The position numbers and the translations under genes are program-made. The notes below the pieces were generated by a model, which was not told where the DNA came from, did not search any database, and saw nothing but the letters and a program-made list of their open reading frames with translations. A stretch of 64,000 nt of DNA from Colocasia esculenta. Lineage: Eukaryota > Streptophyta > Magnoliopsida > Alismatales > Araceae. The stretch lies in contig CM024766.1 of the NCBI GenBank assembly GCA_014218235.1, positions 73,087,207-73,151,206 on the forward strand. The letters run 5' to 3'. Positions 9,909 through 21,369 of this stretch are shown in pieces (positions within the stretch are counted from its first letter, which is position 1; each line of letters starts with the position of its first letter).

Positions 9909-12194
9909 TGTGACGGCCCTCGTTATACCGGTACGGTTATACCAACCCACGTCGGTATAGCAAGCGTCATCACAGTGGGACATTTACCCAACGATACATT
10001 CAGCTGAGATACACGTGAATATAAGAACATAGTAGCGGAAGTAAAAAGAACTACTGTCTTCATTCATTCATCATCCACATTTAGCATACATGAAATTGCA
10101 ATAACATTAAGAACTTAAAAGTTCACATAATTTAAATTGCTGAAAATTTAATACATAGATGTCCACACTTATACAATTCTCTCATGATAGTTCTAGTACA
10201 ATGTCACTTTTACATACTATGAAAACACAAAAGGGTACAACTGCTCCAACAGTCTAATCTCCGCGCTCGGAGTCCGTCTCCACCGTCTCCTCCAACGGTG
10301 CCACGTCACCAACTACACCTGTACACCGAAGCAAGTAGTGAGTCTAAAGACTCAGCAAGTAACACCACTCATACCATACACGTACATGTCATAGTAGGCT
10401 CTACACACACAATTGCAAAAGACTCAACATGTAGCATGCTTAAACCTTGAAATGAACAATCTATCATGATAGTTCTATCAGTAAACACATGATACATGCT
10501 TTCAGATTTCCTTAACGAAATAATTTCCTAACACATGCTCTCTAATCATTCCTACTCATGAAATTCTACTTTGCATTTTGACCAAAACATGAAAGCCATT
10601 AACATGAATTCCGCGCGTACATGAGAGGGAACACAACTAGCATGGAATCTACATGTTCTTATACATATACATAACCATTTTCACATGCTTAAGCTTGCTG
10701 GTTTTCACATGCTTTAGTAACCATAACCTACACACATGTGAACAACCGAACATGGAATTGTGTACACATACTCATTTATTTGTCCCTAGCATGGGTTCTA
10801 GACACTTGTACATGTAAACATGATCATAACATAAGGAAGCTACTGATTTAGCATGGTTTCAGATTTGTCACAACATGGATTTACAATATCATATCTTCAC
10901 ATTTTTGGTTTCACATTTTCTTTACACAAATTTCCAATTCACTTAAATTGCGCTTTACACATACACATTACACATTGTTCACTTACACATTAACACATGA
11001 ACACATACACATTTACACATTCACAATTTAGGTGCCGTGACACAGTCCAAACCACCAAAGAAGGACACAAACACATCACATCACATAGACGCCATCTAGG
11101 CAATACAATGGCGACTCTTGGACTGCGCAGACCGGGAGAACAAGTCTCCACCCTAACCAGTGGTACTTGTCCACCTCCAGGATTTCCCCCTAATGCCCTT
11201 AGGGTCACTTACACATTGAACTTTCTCAGGGGGACTTTTCCCTGATACGGTTCCACTGCCCTCTACGGAAGCAGTGTCACATTTGGCACAGTTACACATT
11301 TACACATTTTTACCGATTTTACACATGGTTTGACACATGTCACTCTCACTTCATTCACTTTCTCACTCACATGCACATCCTCTATTTTCTAACATGACAC
11401 TACAGATTTCAGACATTAACAAGCAGGTAATTCCATTAATCAAGTTGGATTAAACAAGAATCAACTCATTTTACAATGACATGCATCAATTTCACATTTT
11501 TCATGGAAAATTTCATAAGGCATCGTGCTCTGGTCCAAATGACCTGAAATTTTAATCACAAACTAATTTCGGGTTTAGGACCCTTCATGCAAATTTTCAG
11601 ATTTTTCTAAGTTAAAATGAATTTACAGAAAATCAAACATCCATTTTTCATGCCATTCGTAATTCAAGTCGATATGGAATTATACACAAGTCACAATTTT
11701 AGCAAGCTACTGTCTGAACCCTACATGTATAGAGCTACAGAATTTATTCCTCAATTTATGGGGCGATGCCTGGTTTACCAAGGATTTATCATAACTTATG
11801 CACAATTCCTATTTCCCAAACAACACTTTCAATAATTTACACAAGCATGGCAAAATCTCAAATTTCAGAATAGGGCTGATCCATACATGCATGATCCTCA
11901 CAAACTTGGGCATACAGGCTAGTCCTAAATCATGCAACAGTAGATTGACAAGATTAACAACTAATCATGCTTGTAATTTCATGGAACAAAATAACTTCCA
12001 TCATTCACCACCATGCACACTCATCCATCCACACACCACATTCATCACACCAACAATATACATAGCATATAAATGATTTACAGTATATCCTCATCGTGAA
12101 ACATAACGAAAATAGTCGTATAGAAGGGCAGAACAGGTCACTGTTCTGTCCAGATGAACTTGGCGGCGGTCTCTGGCCGCTAGTTCAGTGTCAA

Positions 12195-12250
12195 CGTCAT
12201 AGTCGATGGACGCCAAGCATGATCTCAGCGTCAAGGGACATTGCCGTTAA
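12195..12250 (-). repeat. CGTC/GACG array 1 in the A2 3' LTR
   Basis: Cores at 12195 (CGTC), 12209 (GACG), 12229 (CGTC) and about 12245. The first two intervals, 14 and 20 bp, equal those in the A1 LTR. Confidence 0.6.
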
Positions 12251-12827
12251 TGTCGGGTCTGTGCAGAACACAGACCCGAGCTCTAAAGATGGGGTGAATG
12301 TGGGGTCTAGGACACGAGGGAAAATTCATAAAAATTGTAAAACCACCTAGACACATACGGGGACGTTATGAATGGGGTACTTGCCTTTAGAAAAATGCAC
12401 CAATGGATCTAGGGCTCGGTGAAGCTCTCCTTGGGCTGTCCCAAGAAGCTCTTAGAAATGCTTGACTCCGGGTTCCTGAGCGAGCTCCAGTGTCTTCCGA
12501 GGTCGGGGAGGCCTTCCTCGTCGATCCAGCAACCTCCTTGAAGCAGCAGATCCCCGGAACAATCTTCAGGTTGAGGGATTTTGGGTTCCAAAGTGGGGGT
12601 TTTCCTCAGTTCAGAAACTAGGGTTTCTTCTCTTCTTTCTCTCTTGCAAAAGGGTGAAGAGAGGGTTGGGGAAGCAGATTCGGGTTTAGACATATGGGAG
12701 AGGCTTCTCTCCCACGCATGGGGTGACAAGATGGCTCTCAGACCGTTGGGAGACATCTCCCCAATGGGTGAGCTGCCTTGCTTCCGGAATTTCCGGCTCT
12801 GCTGCGCATGCAGGCCAGAGATGTTGG

Positions 12828-12908
12828 CGTCCACATCGTTAGACGCTGGGATTAGTGTTGGCGTCCATGGGTGGACGCTGACACCTCATCGACGTCCTGC
12901 TATTGACG
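12828..12908 (-). repeat. CGTC/GACG array 2 in the A2 3' LTR
   Basis: TTGGCGTCCA/GGACGC words with cores at 12828, 12842, 12862, 12874, 12893 and 12905, intervals 14, 20, 12, 19, 12. The same block is at 21037-21117 in the other LTR. Confidence 0.65.
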
Positions 12909-13160
12909 CCAATATGGCCTTCGGCCAGAAGTCTAAAACATGCAGAAACCATGCACCTTTTACACCTATATACATGCTATATGTATACGTTATCATGTAC
13001 ACACTACCATCAAGCATTACATACATTATTTATACTTAAGCTATACACATACACACATAAGTATACCAATAATACATACGTAGATACATACATACGTACA
13101 TATACGACACGAATTATTTACATGCAACACAATAATACAACAAAATTCGAGGGTCTTACA

Positions 13161-13182
13161 CCCTCTCCCCCTTAAAACAAAC
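13161..13182 (-). promoter_or_regulatory. A2 polypurine tract
   Basis: Read on the minus strand, a purine run (AAGGGGGAGAGGG) touches the inner edge of the 3' LTR. It is the plus-strand primer site. Confidence 0.8.
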
Positions 13183-13206
13183 TTCGTCCTCGAAGTTAGA
13201 ACGACA

Positions 13207-13910
13207 CTACTCAAACAAAAGGGGATACTTCTTCTTCATCGCATCCTCAAGCTCCCAAGTAGCCTCCTCTCGTGAGAAGTTCCGCCATAGGACCTTCACC
13301 GACGCAATACTCTTGTTCCGGAGATGCTGAACCTTCCGGTCAAGAATAGCTACTGGTTGCTCGACATACGAAAGATCTGGCTGGATCTCCACTGGCTCAT
13401 GACTAATCACATGAGACGGATCTCGGACATACTTCCTGAGCATAGATACGTGGAATACAGGGTGAACGCTAGCCAAAGCTGGGGTAATGCTAGCTCATAT
13501 GCCACGCTGCCCAAACGTCTGAGAATCTCATATGGGCCAATGAACCTGGGGCTCAACTTACTATGCCTGCCAAATCTGACAACACCTCGAGTAGGCGATA
13601 TCTTCAAGAAGACATGATCGCCAACCTCGAACTCCAAATCCTTTCTCCTGTTGTCGGCATAGCTCTTCTGCCTATCCTGTGCCGCAACAAGCCTCTTCCT
13701 GATAAGCTGGATCTTATCCGAAGTTTCCTGAACTAACTCCGGTCCGATCAACTGCCTATCACCAGTCTCCTCCCAACAAAGGAGATCTGCAGGGCCTACC
13801 ATACAACGCCTCGAATGGAGCCATACCAATACTCGCATGAAAGCTGTTGTTGTATGCGAACTCCACAAGAGGTAAATGACGCTCCCAATCATCCTTCCAA
13901 TCCAGAACAC
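13207..13910 (-). pseudogene. A2 integrase C-terminus and chromodomain
   Basis: The first part (13910-13407) carries the end of the core and the KSYADNRRKDLEFEVGDHV and LSPRFIGPYEIL blocks. A frameshift near 13470 passes to 13476-13207, with the VHPVFHVSMLRKYV block and a chromodomain-like tail (VKVLWRNFSREEATWELED) ending at TAG. Nearly the same protein as A1 3050-3526. The frameshift means no full-length integrase is made. Confidence 0.88.
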
Positions 13911-14464
13911 ACGCTCTCAACATATCCTCGAGCGTCTGGATAGTCCTCTCGGACTGTCCATCGGTCTGGGGATGAAACGCCGAACTGAGCTTCAGCTCCG
14001 AACCTAAAGCATCCTGAAGACCCTTCCACAACCTCGAAGTAAATCTCGGATCTCGATCCGAAATGATCGACTTCGGCACACCATGCAATCTAATGACTAC
14101 TAACATACAATCTAGCTAAACTCTCTACTGACTGCTTCTTCTTCATAGGCAAGAAATGAGCAGTCTTCGAGAATCTATCTACAACTACCCAAATCGAGTC
14201 ATTGCCCCTTCTAGATCGAGGCAAACCCGAAACGAAGTCCATAGTGACAGCTTCCCACTTCCACACTGGGATATCCATCCTCTGCATAAGGCCGGATGGT
14301 CGCTGTCGCTCGGCCTTCACTTGCTGACATACTAGACATCTAGACACATAATCCGCAACATCCTTCTTCATGCCGGACCACCAAAATGATCTCTTCAGGT
14401 CTTGATACATCTTAGTGTTACCCGGATGAATAGAGAATCGCGATCTATGAGCCTCCGCTAACAC
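13759..14464 (-). pseudogene. A2 integrase, zinc and DDE core
   Basis: 14464-14090 holds the zinc finger (EAHRSRFSIHPGN, CLVCQQVK) and the first acidic block VTMDFVSGLPRSRRG. After a frameshift near 14100, 14106-13759 holds the second and third blocks ISDRDPRFTS and HPQTDGQSERT, so all three catalytic acidic residues are still present, but in two frames. Confidence 0.9.
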
Positions 14465-14478
14465 ATGCTCACGGACAT

Positions 14479-15381
14479 CTACAAATCAGGGACACAAACA
14501 CGGTGCTGAAATCTAATCACACCGTCCTCATCACGAGCAATGCCCGCCTTACCCACTAATTCTAACAATCTAGGGTCGGCTTCCTGTTGCTCGATCACCT
14601 CATCCAAAACCGAGGATCTAAGGGATAGCTGAGCTACAAAAGCCTGACACAGCGATGGCTCTAACTCGGTCATAGAGTACGCCGCATCCTCCAACATCTT
14701 CCAATCCTGCTGGAGCGAAGACCTCTTTCTACTAAGCGCATCCGCTACGACATTCGCCTTCCCAGGGTGATACTGAAGGTCGAAGTCATAGTCCTTCAAG
14801 AACTCAATCCATCTTCTCTGCCTCAGGTTTAATTCCTTTTGGGAGAAAAGATACTTCAAGCTCTTGTGGTCGGTAAACACCTCAAATCTGACACCATAAA
14901 GATAGTGCCTCCAGATCTTTAGTGCATGAACCACTGCTGCGAGCTCCAAGTCATGAGTCGGATAGTTCTTCTCATGCTCCTTCAACTGACGAGAAGCATA
15001 AGCCACTACCCTTTCTTGCTGCATTAGCACACAGCCCAAACCAATCTGAGACGCATCCGTATAAATGGCAAAGCCCTCTAGACCACTAGGCAATACCAAT
15101 ACCGGAGCAGAAGTAAGCTTAGCCTTCAATAGCTGGAAGCTACGCTCACATGCCTCAGACCATACGAACTTCTCACCCTTCCTGGTCAGCTTTGTCAAGG
15201 GGGCGGCGATGGATGAGAAACCCTCAATGAATCGCCGATAGTAACCAGCTAACCCAATAAAACTACGAATCTCCGAAGGGGTCTTGGGAACCTCCCAATC
15301 CATAACTGCCTGGACCTTCGCTGGATCAACTGCAACACCAGCGCCGGAGATAACATGCCCGAGGAAATGAACCTCGCGCAA
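14479..15381 (-). pseudogene. A2 RT thumb and RNase H
   Basis: A 300-codon open frame. It starts in the RT thumb (HFLGHVISGAGVAVDP), continues through the connection (GLAGYYRRFIEGF) into RNase H with FAIYTDASQIGLGCVLMQ, a THDLELAAVVHALK block and VFTDHKSLKYLFSQ, and ends past NVVADALSRK in the integrase linker (HRVCVPDL). It is intact across RNase H; the breaks to its neighbours are single frameshifts. Confidence 0.92.
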
Positions 15382-15935
15382 CCAAAAATCGCACTTGCTG
15401 AATTTGCATACAGCTTGTGCTCACGAAGAACCTCTAACACTAACCTCAGATGCTGACGGTGCGTGGCCTCATCCGGAGAGTAGACCAACACATCGTCAAT
15501 AAACACTACAACAAAGCTATCTAAATAAGGCCTAAACACCCGGTTCATGAGATCCATGAACGCTGCAGGGGCATTGGTCAATCCGAAAGGAAGGACCAAG
15601 AACTCATAATGTCCATAACGGGTTCTAAATGCCGTCTTGGACACATCCTCACTCCGAATCCTCAACTGATGATAACCAGATCGCAAGTCAATCTTAGAAA
15701 AGACTGATGCATCTCGCAACTGGTCAAACAAGTCATCAATACGAGGTAAGGGATACCTGTTCTTCACAGTCACTTGGTTCAGCTTTCTGTAGTCAATGCA
15801 CAACCTAAGTGACCCGTCTTTCTTCTTGACGAATAATACAGGTGCGCCCCAAGGGGAAACACTAGGGCGAATAAATCCCTTATCAAGCAACTCCTGCAAC
15901 TGCCTCCTCAACTCGGCTAACTCCGCAGGTGCCAT
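15249..15935 (-). pseudogene. A2 reverse transcriptase, fingers and palm
   Basis: Carries LFVKKKDGSLRLCIDYRKLN, KIDLRSGYHQ, LPFGLTNAP and the catalytic FIDDVLVYS. The frame leaves the RT reading near 15400, where a frameshift passes to the thumb segment starting at 15381. The methionine at 15935 is internal to the polyprotein, not a true start. Confidence 0.92.
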
Positions 15936-16182
15936 CCGATATGGAGCCTTCGAGATAGGAGAGGTGCCGGAAGCAACTCTATGGTAAACTCTATCTCTCT
16001 ATCCGGTGGCAATCCAGACAAATCATCAGGAAAGACATCTGGAAAATCCTGCACTACCTCAATCTCCGCAAGAGTAGTGACTCATCAGCCTCTGGCACTA
16101 ACACCACGCTGGCAAGAAAAGCGTCACAACCCTTGTTTACCATGCGCATCGCCTTCATGGCAGAGATGACCATCTTTCCCGC

Positions 16183-17331
16183 TCAGTTCCTTGGCAAGGG
16201 GTGAGAGAACTCATCCTCACCAGGAATGCGGAAAACAATCCTCTTCCGACGACAATCCACTAATGCATAGTGCTCCTCTAGCCAATCCAGACCAAGAATA
16301 GCATCATAGTCCTTCATCTTTAGCAAGAAGAAACACCCATCTAGGATTCTATCCTCAATGCACACAGGTAACGACGGAATGCACTTCCTAGTCGATACCG
16401 TACCCGCAGGGGTGTGCACAGACAAAGGGACCTCTAACTCCTCAGACTCTACGCCTGACTCTAGGGCTAACTGCCTAGCGAACCGCTCGGAAATGAACGA
16501 GTGAGTAGCACCCGTATCAAACAAAACCCGAGCGTGCACACCTAAAAGCAAAACCGTACCTTCGGTGACATGCTCCGCCTGCTCGGCGTCCTCACGAGCT
16601 AAAGCAAACACTCGAGCTGGGGCTCGAGGCCTTCCTGGTCTTCCTGTAGCTGGCGCGGCTGCCGCTACTGCTGGGGCTGGCGCTCCACGCTGAGCTCCCT
16701 GCTGAAGTCTTGGGCAATCTTTGATCTTGTGGTCGCTGCTCCCGCACTTCAAGCATCTACCCGCTACCAACCAACACTCGGAACCACCGTGTGTCTTCCC
16801 GCAATGGGGACACTCTTTCTTCACACCAGGGGAACGTACAGAAGGTACCTGAGAGCTGCTGACTGTCACGGATCGCTGCGGTGTCTGGTACACCGTTTTC
16901 TTCTTGTCTTGCCGCTGGAATGTCGCTGCTGGCCTCTTCTGCGAAGCCTTCTTTTCCTCCAGATATTGCTCCATCTCTCCCTCCTGCCTGCAGGCAGCGC
17001 TGAGGGCCTCGTCCAACGTGCGGTGGTCAAACGCCACGAGTCTCGTCCGCAGTGATGGCTTGAGTCCCATCACGAATTTCTTCGTCTTCCTGCGCTCATC
17101 CTCTACGATATGCGGTGCATACTTAGAAAGTTCAGAAAACCTTGCCTCGTATTCCAGCACAGTCATGGAGCCTTGCGTCAGGGAGAGAAATTCCTGCTCC
17201 ATCTTGTCCTGGATATGCTCTGGGACGAACTTGGCTCGAAAGAGCCTCACGAACGCGTCCCACGCCACGTCTACTGCTCCGTCCTCAAAGCGTGTACGTA
17301 GTAGGGAGGACCACCATACATCCGCTCTCTC
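16183..17331 (-). pseudogene. A2 gag exon 3 and aspartic protease
   Basis: Begins after the second intron-like segment with ERADVWW, the retrotransposon gag domain. It continues through the ARFSELSKYAPH block and a basic linker to two cysteine/histidine clusters (CPHCGKTHGGSEC and the CCHC knuckle CLKCGSSDHKIKDC). It then enters a retropepsin with LFDTGATHSF and ILGLDWLEEH. The frame ends at a TGA at 16183-16185 where A1 has leucine. Between here and 15935 the linker is badly decayed. The gag part would package element RNA; the protease would process the polyprotein. Confidence 0.9.
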
Positions 17332-17411
17332 CTGCAATACACCTTCATAAGCACCAACTAACAAATTCTAACTTAAGCAGAACATACAAACATACAAAAT
17401 TAAAAGCCTAC
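17332..17411 (-). other. intron-like segment 2 in A2 gag
   Basis: 80 bp, AT-rich, beginning GTAGGC after CTACAG and ending TATTGCAG before GAGAGA on the minus strand. Removing it joins TYMLQ to ERADVWW in frame (phase 0), restoring the continuous gag domain known from relatives. Splicing has not been shown. Confidence 0.7.
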
Positions 17412-17603
17412 CTGTAGCATGTAGGTGGCTAACGTCACCTTATCCTCATCAGGGCACCTGATGGCTCGGAAGATTTTCTCTATCTCCCTCATCTAGCTTT
17501 CTGCCAACAAAGGATCGCTCTCCCCCTTAAAAGAGGGTGGGGTCATCCTCTTGAATCTCTCCATGGTAGAAGGTCCACCATGGTCCTGAGCTGGTACTTG
17601 AGC
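17412..17603 (-). pseudogene. A2 gag exon 2
   Basis: 64 codons between the two intron-like segments. It reads into the gag domain (MERFKRMTPPSFKGESDP, FRAIRCPDEDKVTLATYMLQ). One stop, TAG, replaces the tryptophan expected before MREIEKIF (TGG to TAG). Without that stop the exon is open and joins both neighbours in phase 0. Confidence 0.75.
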
Positions 17604-17691
17604 CTGCTATATCACACATCAAGCAATATACAATCAACATAATATCACATAAGCAATTAAAACAGACTATTAATCATTTTATTAGTCTAAC
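17604..17691 (-). other. intron-like segment 1 in A2 gag
   Basis: 88 bp, AT-rich, starting GTTAGA after CTCAG and ending ATATAGCAG before GCTCAAG on the minus strand. Phase 0. Without it the glutamine-rich coiled segment of exon 1 runs directly into exon 2. Confidence 0.65.
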
Positions 17692-17904
17692 CTGAGCCTC
17701 CAACTGTGCCTGGAGTGCTGCCTGGGTATGAGCCTGGGTCTGCATGGCTTGCACCAGACCTTGCATGAATACTCCATAGTCCACAGGTGGCGGTGAGGGA
17801 AGTACAGGACCTGGCGGTGCCGGGGCCTGCTGCTCCGCCCGCTTGTCACGTCGCGGCTCGTCCTTACGGGACGACGCTCCGCCATGCCTACCTCTCGAAG
17901 CCAT
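17692..17904 (-). pseudogene. A2 gag exon 1 (N-terminus)
   Basis: 71 codons from ATG at 17904, about 180 bases downstream of the LTR and primer site. Basic start (MASRGRHGGASSRKDEPRRD), a proline-rich stretch, then a glutamine/alanine-rich segment (TQAALQAQLEAQ) likely to form a helix. A possible acceptor-like TTATTACAG lies just before the ATG. If unspliced, the frame stops shortly after at 17674. Confidence 0.72.
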
Positions 17905-18069
17905 AGCTGTAATAAAATTTCAGCCACCATTAGAGCTAGGTTATTAAGTTTTCTAACCATTTTCTTATCTATCTTTCACTTCTTATTAGTGTTTTCTACA
18001 CATGTGGACATACTTAGCATGCAATGAAGATGATGACTTATGTATATTCATGTGCAATCTCAACCGGTC

Positions 18070-18081
18070 GCTCTGATACCA
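18070..18081 (-). promoter_or_regulatory. A2 primer-binding site (tRNA-iMet)
   Basis: TGGTATCAGAGC on the minus strand, five bases from the 5' LTR edge. It is complementary to the 3' end of plant initiator methionine tRNA, the usual primer of Ty1/copia and many chromoviruses. Confidence 0.93.
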
Positions 18082-18086
18082 ATCTC

Positions 18087-21000
18087 TGTGACGGCCCTCG
18101 ATATACCGGTATGGTTATACCAACCCACGTCGGTATAGCAAGCGTCATCACAGTGGGACATTTACCCAACGATACATTCAGCTCAGATACACGTGAATAT
18201 AAGAACAGAGTAGCGGAAGTAAAAAGAACTACTGTCTTCATTCATTCATCATCCACATTTAGCATACATGAAATTGCAATAACATTAAAGAAATTAAAAG
18301 TTCACATAATTTAAATTGCTGAAAATTTAATACATAGATGTCCACATTTATACAATTCTCTCATGATAGTTCTAGTACAATGTCACTTTTACATACTGTG
18401 AAAACACAAAAGGGTACAACTGCTCCAACAGTCTAATCTCCGCGCTCGGAGTCCGTCTCCACCGTCTCCTCCAACGGTGCCACGTCACCAACTACACCTG
18501 TACGCCGAAGCAAGTAGTGAGTCTAAAGACTCAGAAAGTAACACCACTCATACCATACACGTACATGTCATAGTAGGCTCTACACACACAATTGCAAAAG
18601 ACTCAACATGTAGCATGCTTAACCTTGAAATACACAATCTATCATGATAGTTCTATCAGTAAACACATGATACATGCTTTCAGATTTCCTTAACGAAATA
18701 ATTTCCTAACACATGCTCTCTAATCATTCCTACTCATGAAATTCTACTTTGCATTTTGACCAAAACATGAAAGCCATTAACATGAATTCCGCGCGTACAT
18801 GAGAGGGAACACAACTAGCATGGAATCTACATGTTCTTATACATATACATAACCATTTTCACATGCTTAAGCTTGCTGGTTTTTACATGCTTTAGTAACC
18901 ATAACCTACACATGAGAGCTACAATGTTATTTAAGACACAACATGTGAACAACCGAACATGGAATTGTGTACATATACTCATTTATTTGTCCCTAGCATG
19001 GGTTCTAGACACTTGTACATGTAAACATGATCATAACATAAGGAAGCTACTGATTTAGCATGGTTTCAGATTTGTCACAACATGGATTTACAATATCATA
19101 TCTTCACATTTTTGGTTTCACATTTTCTTTACACAAATTTCCAATTCACTTAAATTGCGCTTTACACATACACATTACACATTGTTCACTTACACATTAA
19201 CACATGAACACATACACATTTACACATTTACAATTTAGGTGCCGTGACACATAGTCCAAACCACCAAAGAAGGACACAAACACATCACATCACATAGACG
19301 CCATCTAGGCAATACAATGGCGACTCTTGGACTGCGCAGACCGGGAGAACAAGTCTCCACCCTAACCAGTGGTACTTGTCCACCTCCAGGATTTCCCCCT
19401 AATGCCCTTAGGGTCACTTACACATTGAACTTTCTCATGGGGACTTTTCCCTGATACGGTTCCACTGCCCTCTACGGAAGCAGTGTCACATTTGGCACAG
19501 TTACACATTTACACATTTTTACCGATTTTACACATGGTTTGACACATGTCACTCTCACTTCATTCACTTTCTCACTCCATGCACATGCCTCTGTTTTCCT
19601 AACATGACACTACAGATTTCAGACATTAACAAGCAGGTAATTCCATTAATCAAGTTGGATTAAACAAGAATCAACTCATTTTACAATGACATGCATCAAT
19701 TTCACATTTTTCATGGAAAATTTCATAAGGCATCGTGCTCTGGTCCAAATGACCTGAAATTTTAATCACAAACTAATTTCGGGTTTAGGACCCTTCATGC
19801 AATTTTCAGATTTTTCTAAGTTAAAATGAATTTACAGAAAATCAAACATCCATTTTTCATGCCATTCGTAATTCAAGTCGATGTGGAATTATACACGTCA
19901 CAATTTTAGCAAGCTACTGTCTGAACCCTACATGTATAGAGCTACAGAATTTATTCCTCAATTTATGGGGCGATGCCTGGTTTACCAAGGATTTATCATA
20001 ACTTATGCATACTTCCTATTTCCCAAACAACACTTTCAATAATTTACACAAGCATGGCAAAATCTCAAATTTCAGAATAGGGCTGATCCATACATGCATG
20101 ATCCTCACAAACTTGGGCATACAGGCTAGTCCTAAATCATGCAACAGTAGATTGACAAGATTAACAACTAATCATGCTTGTAATTTCATGGAACAAAATA
20201 ACTTCCATCATTCACCACCATGCACACTCATCCATCCACACACCACATTTATCACACCAACAATATACATAGCATATAAATGATTTACAGTATATCCTCA
20301 TCGTGAAACATAACGAAAATAGTTGTATAGAAGTGCAGAACAGGTCACTGTTCTGTCTAGATGAACTTGGCGGCGGTCTCTGGCCGCTAGTTCAGTGTCA
20401 ACGTCATAGTCGATGGACGCCAAGCATGATCTCAGCATCAAGGGACATTGCCGTTAATGCCGGGTCTGTGCAGAACACAGACCCGAGCTCTAAAGATGGG
20501 GTGAATGTGGGGGTCTAGGACACGAGGGAAAATTCATAAAAATTGTAAAACCATCCTAGACACATACGGGGACGTTATGAATGGGGTACTTGCCTTTAGA
20601 AAAATGAACCAATGGATCTAGGGCTCGGTGAAGCTCTCCTTGGGCTGTCCCAAGAAGCTCTTAGAAATGCTTGACTCCGGGTTCCTGAGCGAGCTCCAGT
20701 GTCTTCCGAGGTCGGGGAGGCCTTCCTCGTCGATCCAGAAACCTCCTTGAAGCAGCAGATCCCCGGAACAATCTTCAGGTTGAGGGATTTTGGGTTCCAA
20801 AGTGGGGGTTTTCCTCAGTTCAGAAACTAGGGTTTCTTCTCTTCTTTCTCTCTTGCAAAAGGGTGAAGAGAGGGTTAGGTAAGCAGATTCGGGTTTAGAC
20901 GTATGGGAGAGGCTTCTCTCCCACGCATGGGGTGACAAGATGGCTCTCAGACTGTTGTGAGACATCTCCCCAATGGGTGAGCTGCCTTGCTTCCGGAATT

Positions 21001-21369
21001 TCCGGCTCTGCTGCGCATGCAGGCCAGAGATGTTGGCGTCCACATCGTTAGACGCTGTGATTAGTGTTGGCGTCCATGGGTGGACGCTGACACCGCATCG
21101 ACGTCCTGCTATTGACGCCAATATGGCCTTCGGCCAGAAGTCTAAAACATGCAGAAACCATGCACCATTTACACCTATATACATGCTATATGTATACGTT
21201 ATCATGTACACACTACTATCAAGCATTACATACATTATTTATACTTAAGCTATACATATACACACATAAGTATACCAATAATACATACGTAGATACATAC
21301 ATACGTACATATACGACACGAATTATTTACATGCAACACAATAATACAACAAAATTCGTGGGTCTTACA
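18087..21369 (-). repeat. A2 5' LTR (high-coordinate copy)
   Basis: TGTGACGGCC to GGGTCTTACA, 3283 bp, flanked inside by the primer site and outside by cctag. Would contain the promoter for the element. Same word arrays as the other LTR (for example 21037-21117). Confidence 0.93.

Larger units (their letters stand above)
9909..13160 (-). repeat. A2 3' LTR (low-coordinate copy)
   Basis: On the + strand it runs TGTGACGGCC to GGGTCTTACA, 3252 bp. It is nearly identical to 18087-21369; the main difference is an indel of about 30 bp near 10735, where the other copy has extra bases around 18911-18941. Carries CGTC/GACG arrays at 12195-12250 and 12828-12908 and a 65-bp terminal inverted block at 9909-9973. 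Confidence 0.93.
9909..21369 (-). mobile_element. A2: complete Ty3/gypsy chromovirus (Tekay/Del type)
   Basis: Two LTRs (9909-13160 and 18087-21369) of about 3.25 kb flank a 4.9-kb internal region read on the minus strand: primer site, gag, protease, RT, RNase H, integrase, chromodomain, polypurine tract. Flanks are ccaag and cctag, an imperfect 5-bp target duplication. The paralogous C1 3' LTR near 40800 shows the uninterrupted target (tctaaggatcat). The LTRs agree at about 98% by eye, so insertion is fairly recent, yet gag and pol contain a stop and several frameshifts. Confidence 0.95.

Noticed and set aside
10990..13175. Short ORFs in the A2 LTRs (also 19235-21411) as small genes
   Set aside because: The two LTR copies share them only because the LTRs are near-identical; composition is that of non-coding LTR and no domain is seen.
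18070..18081. tRNA gene fragments at 18070, 26606 and 59019
   Set aside because: These 12-15 bp matches are primer-binding sites beside LTRs, complementary to the 3' end of tRNA-iMet; no tRNA fold surrounds them.
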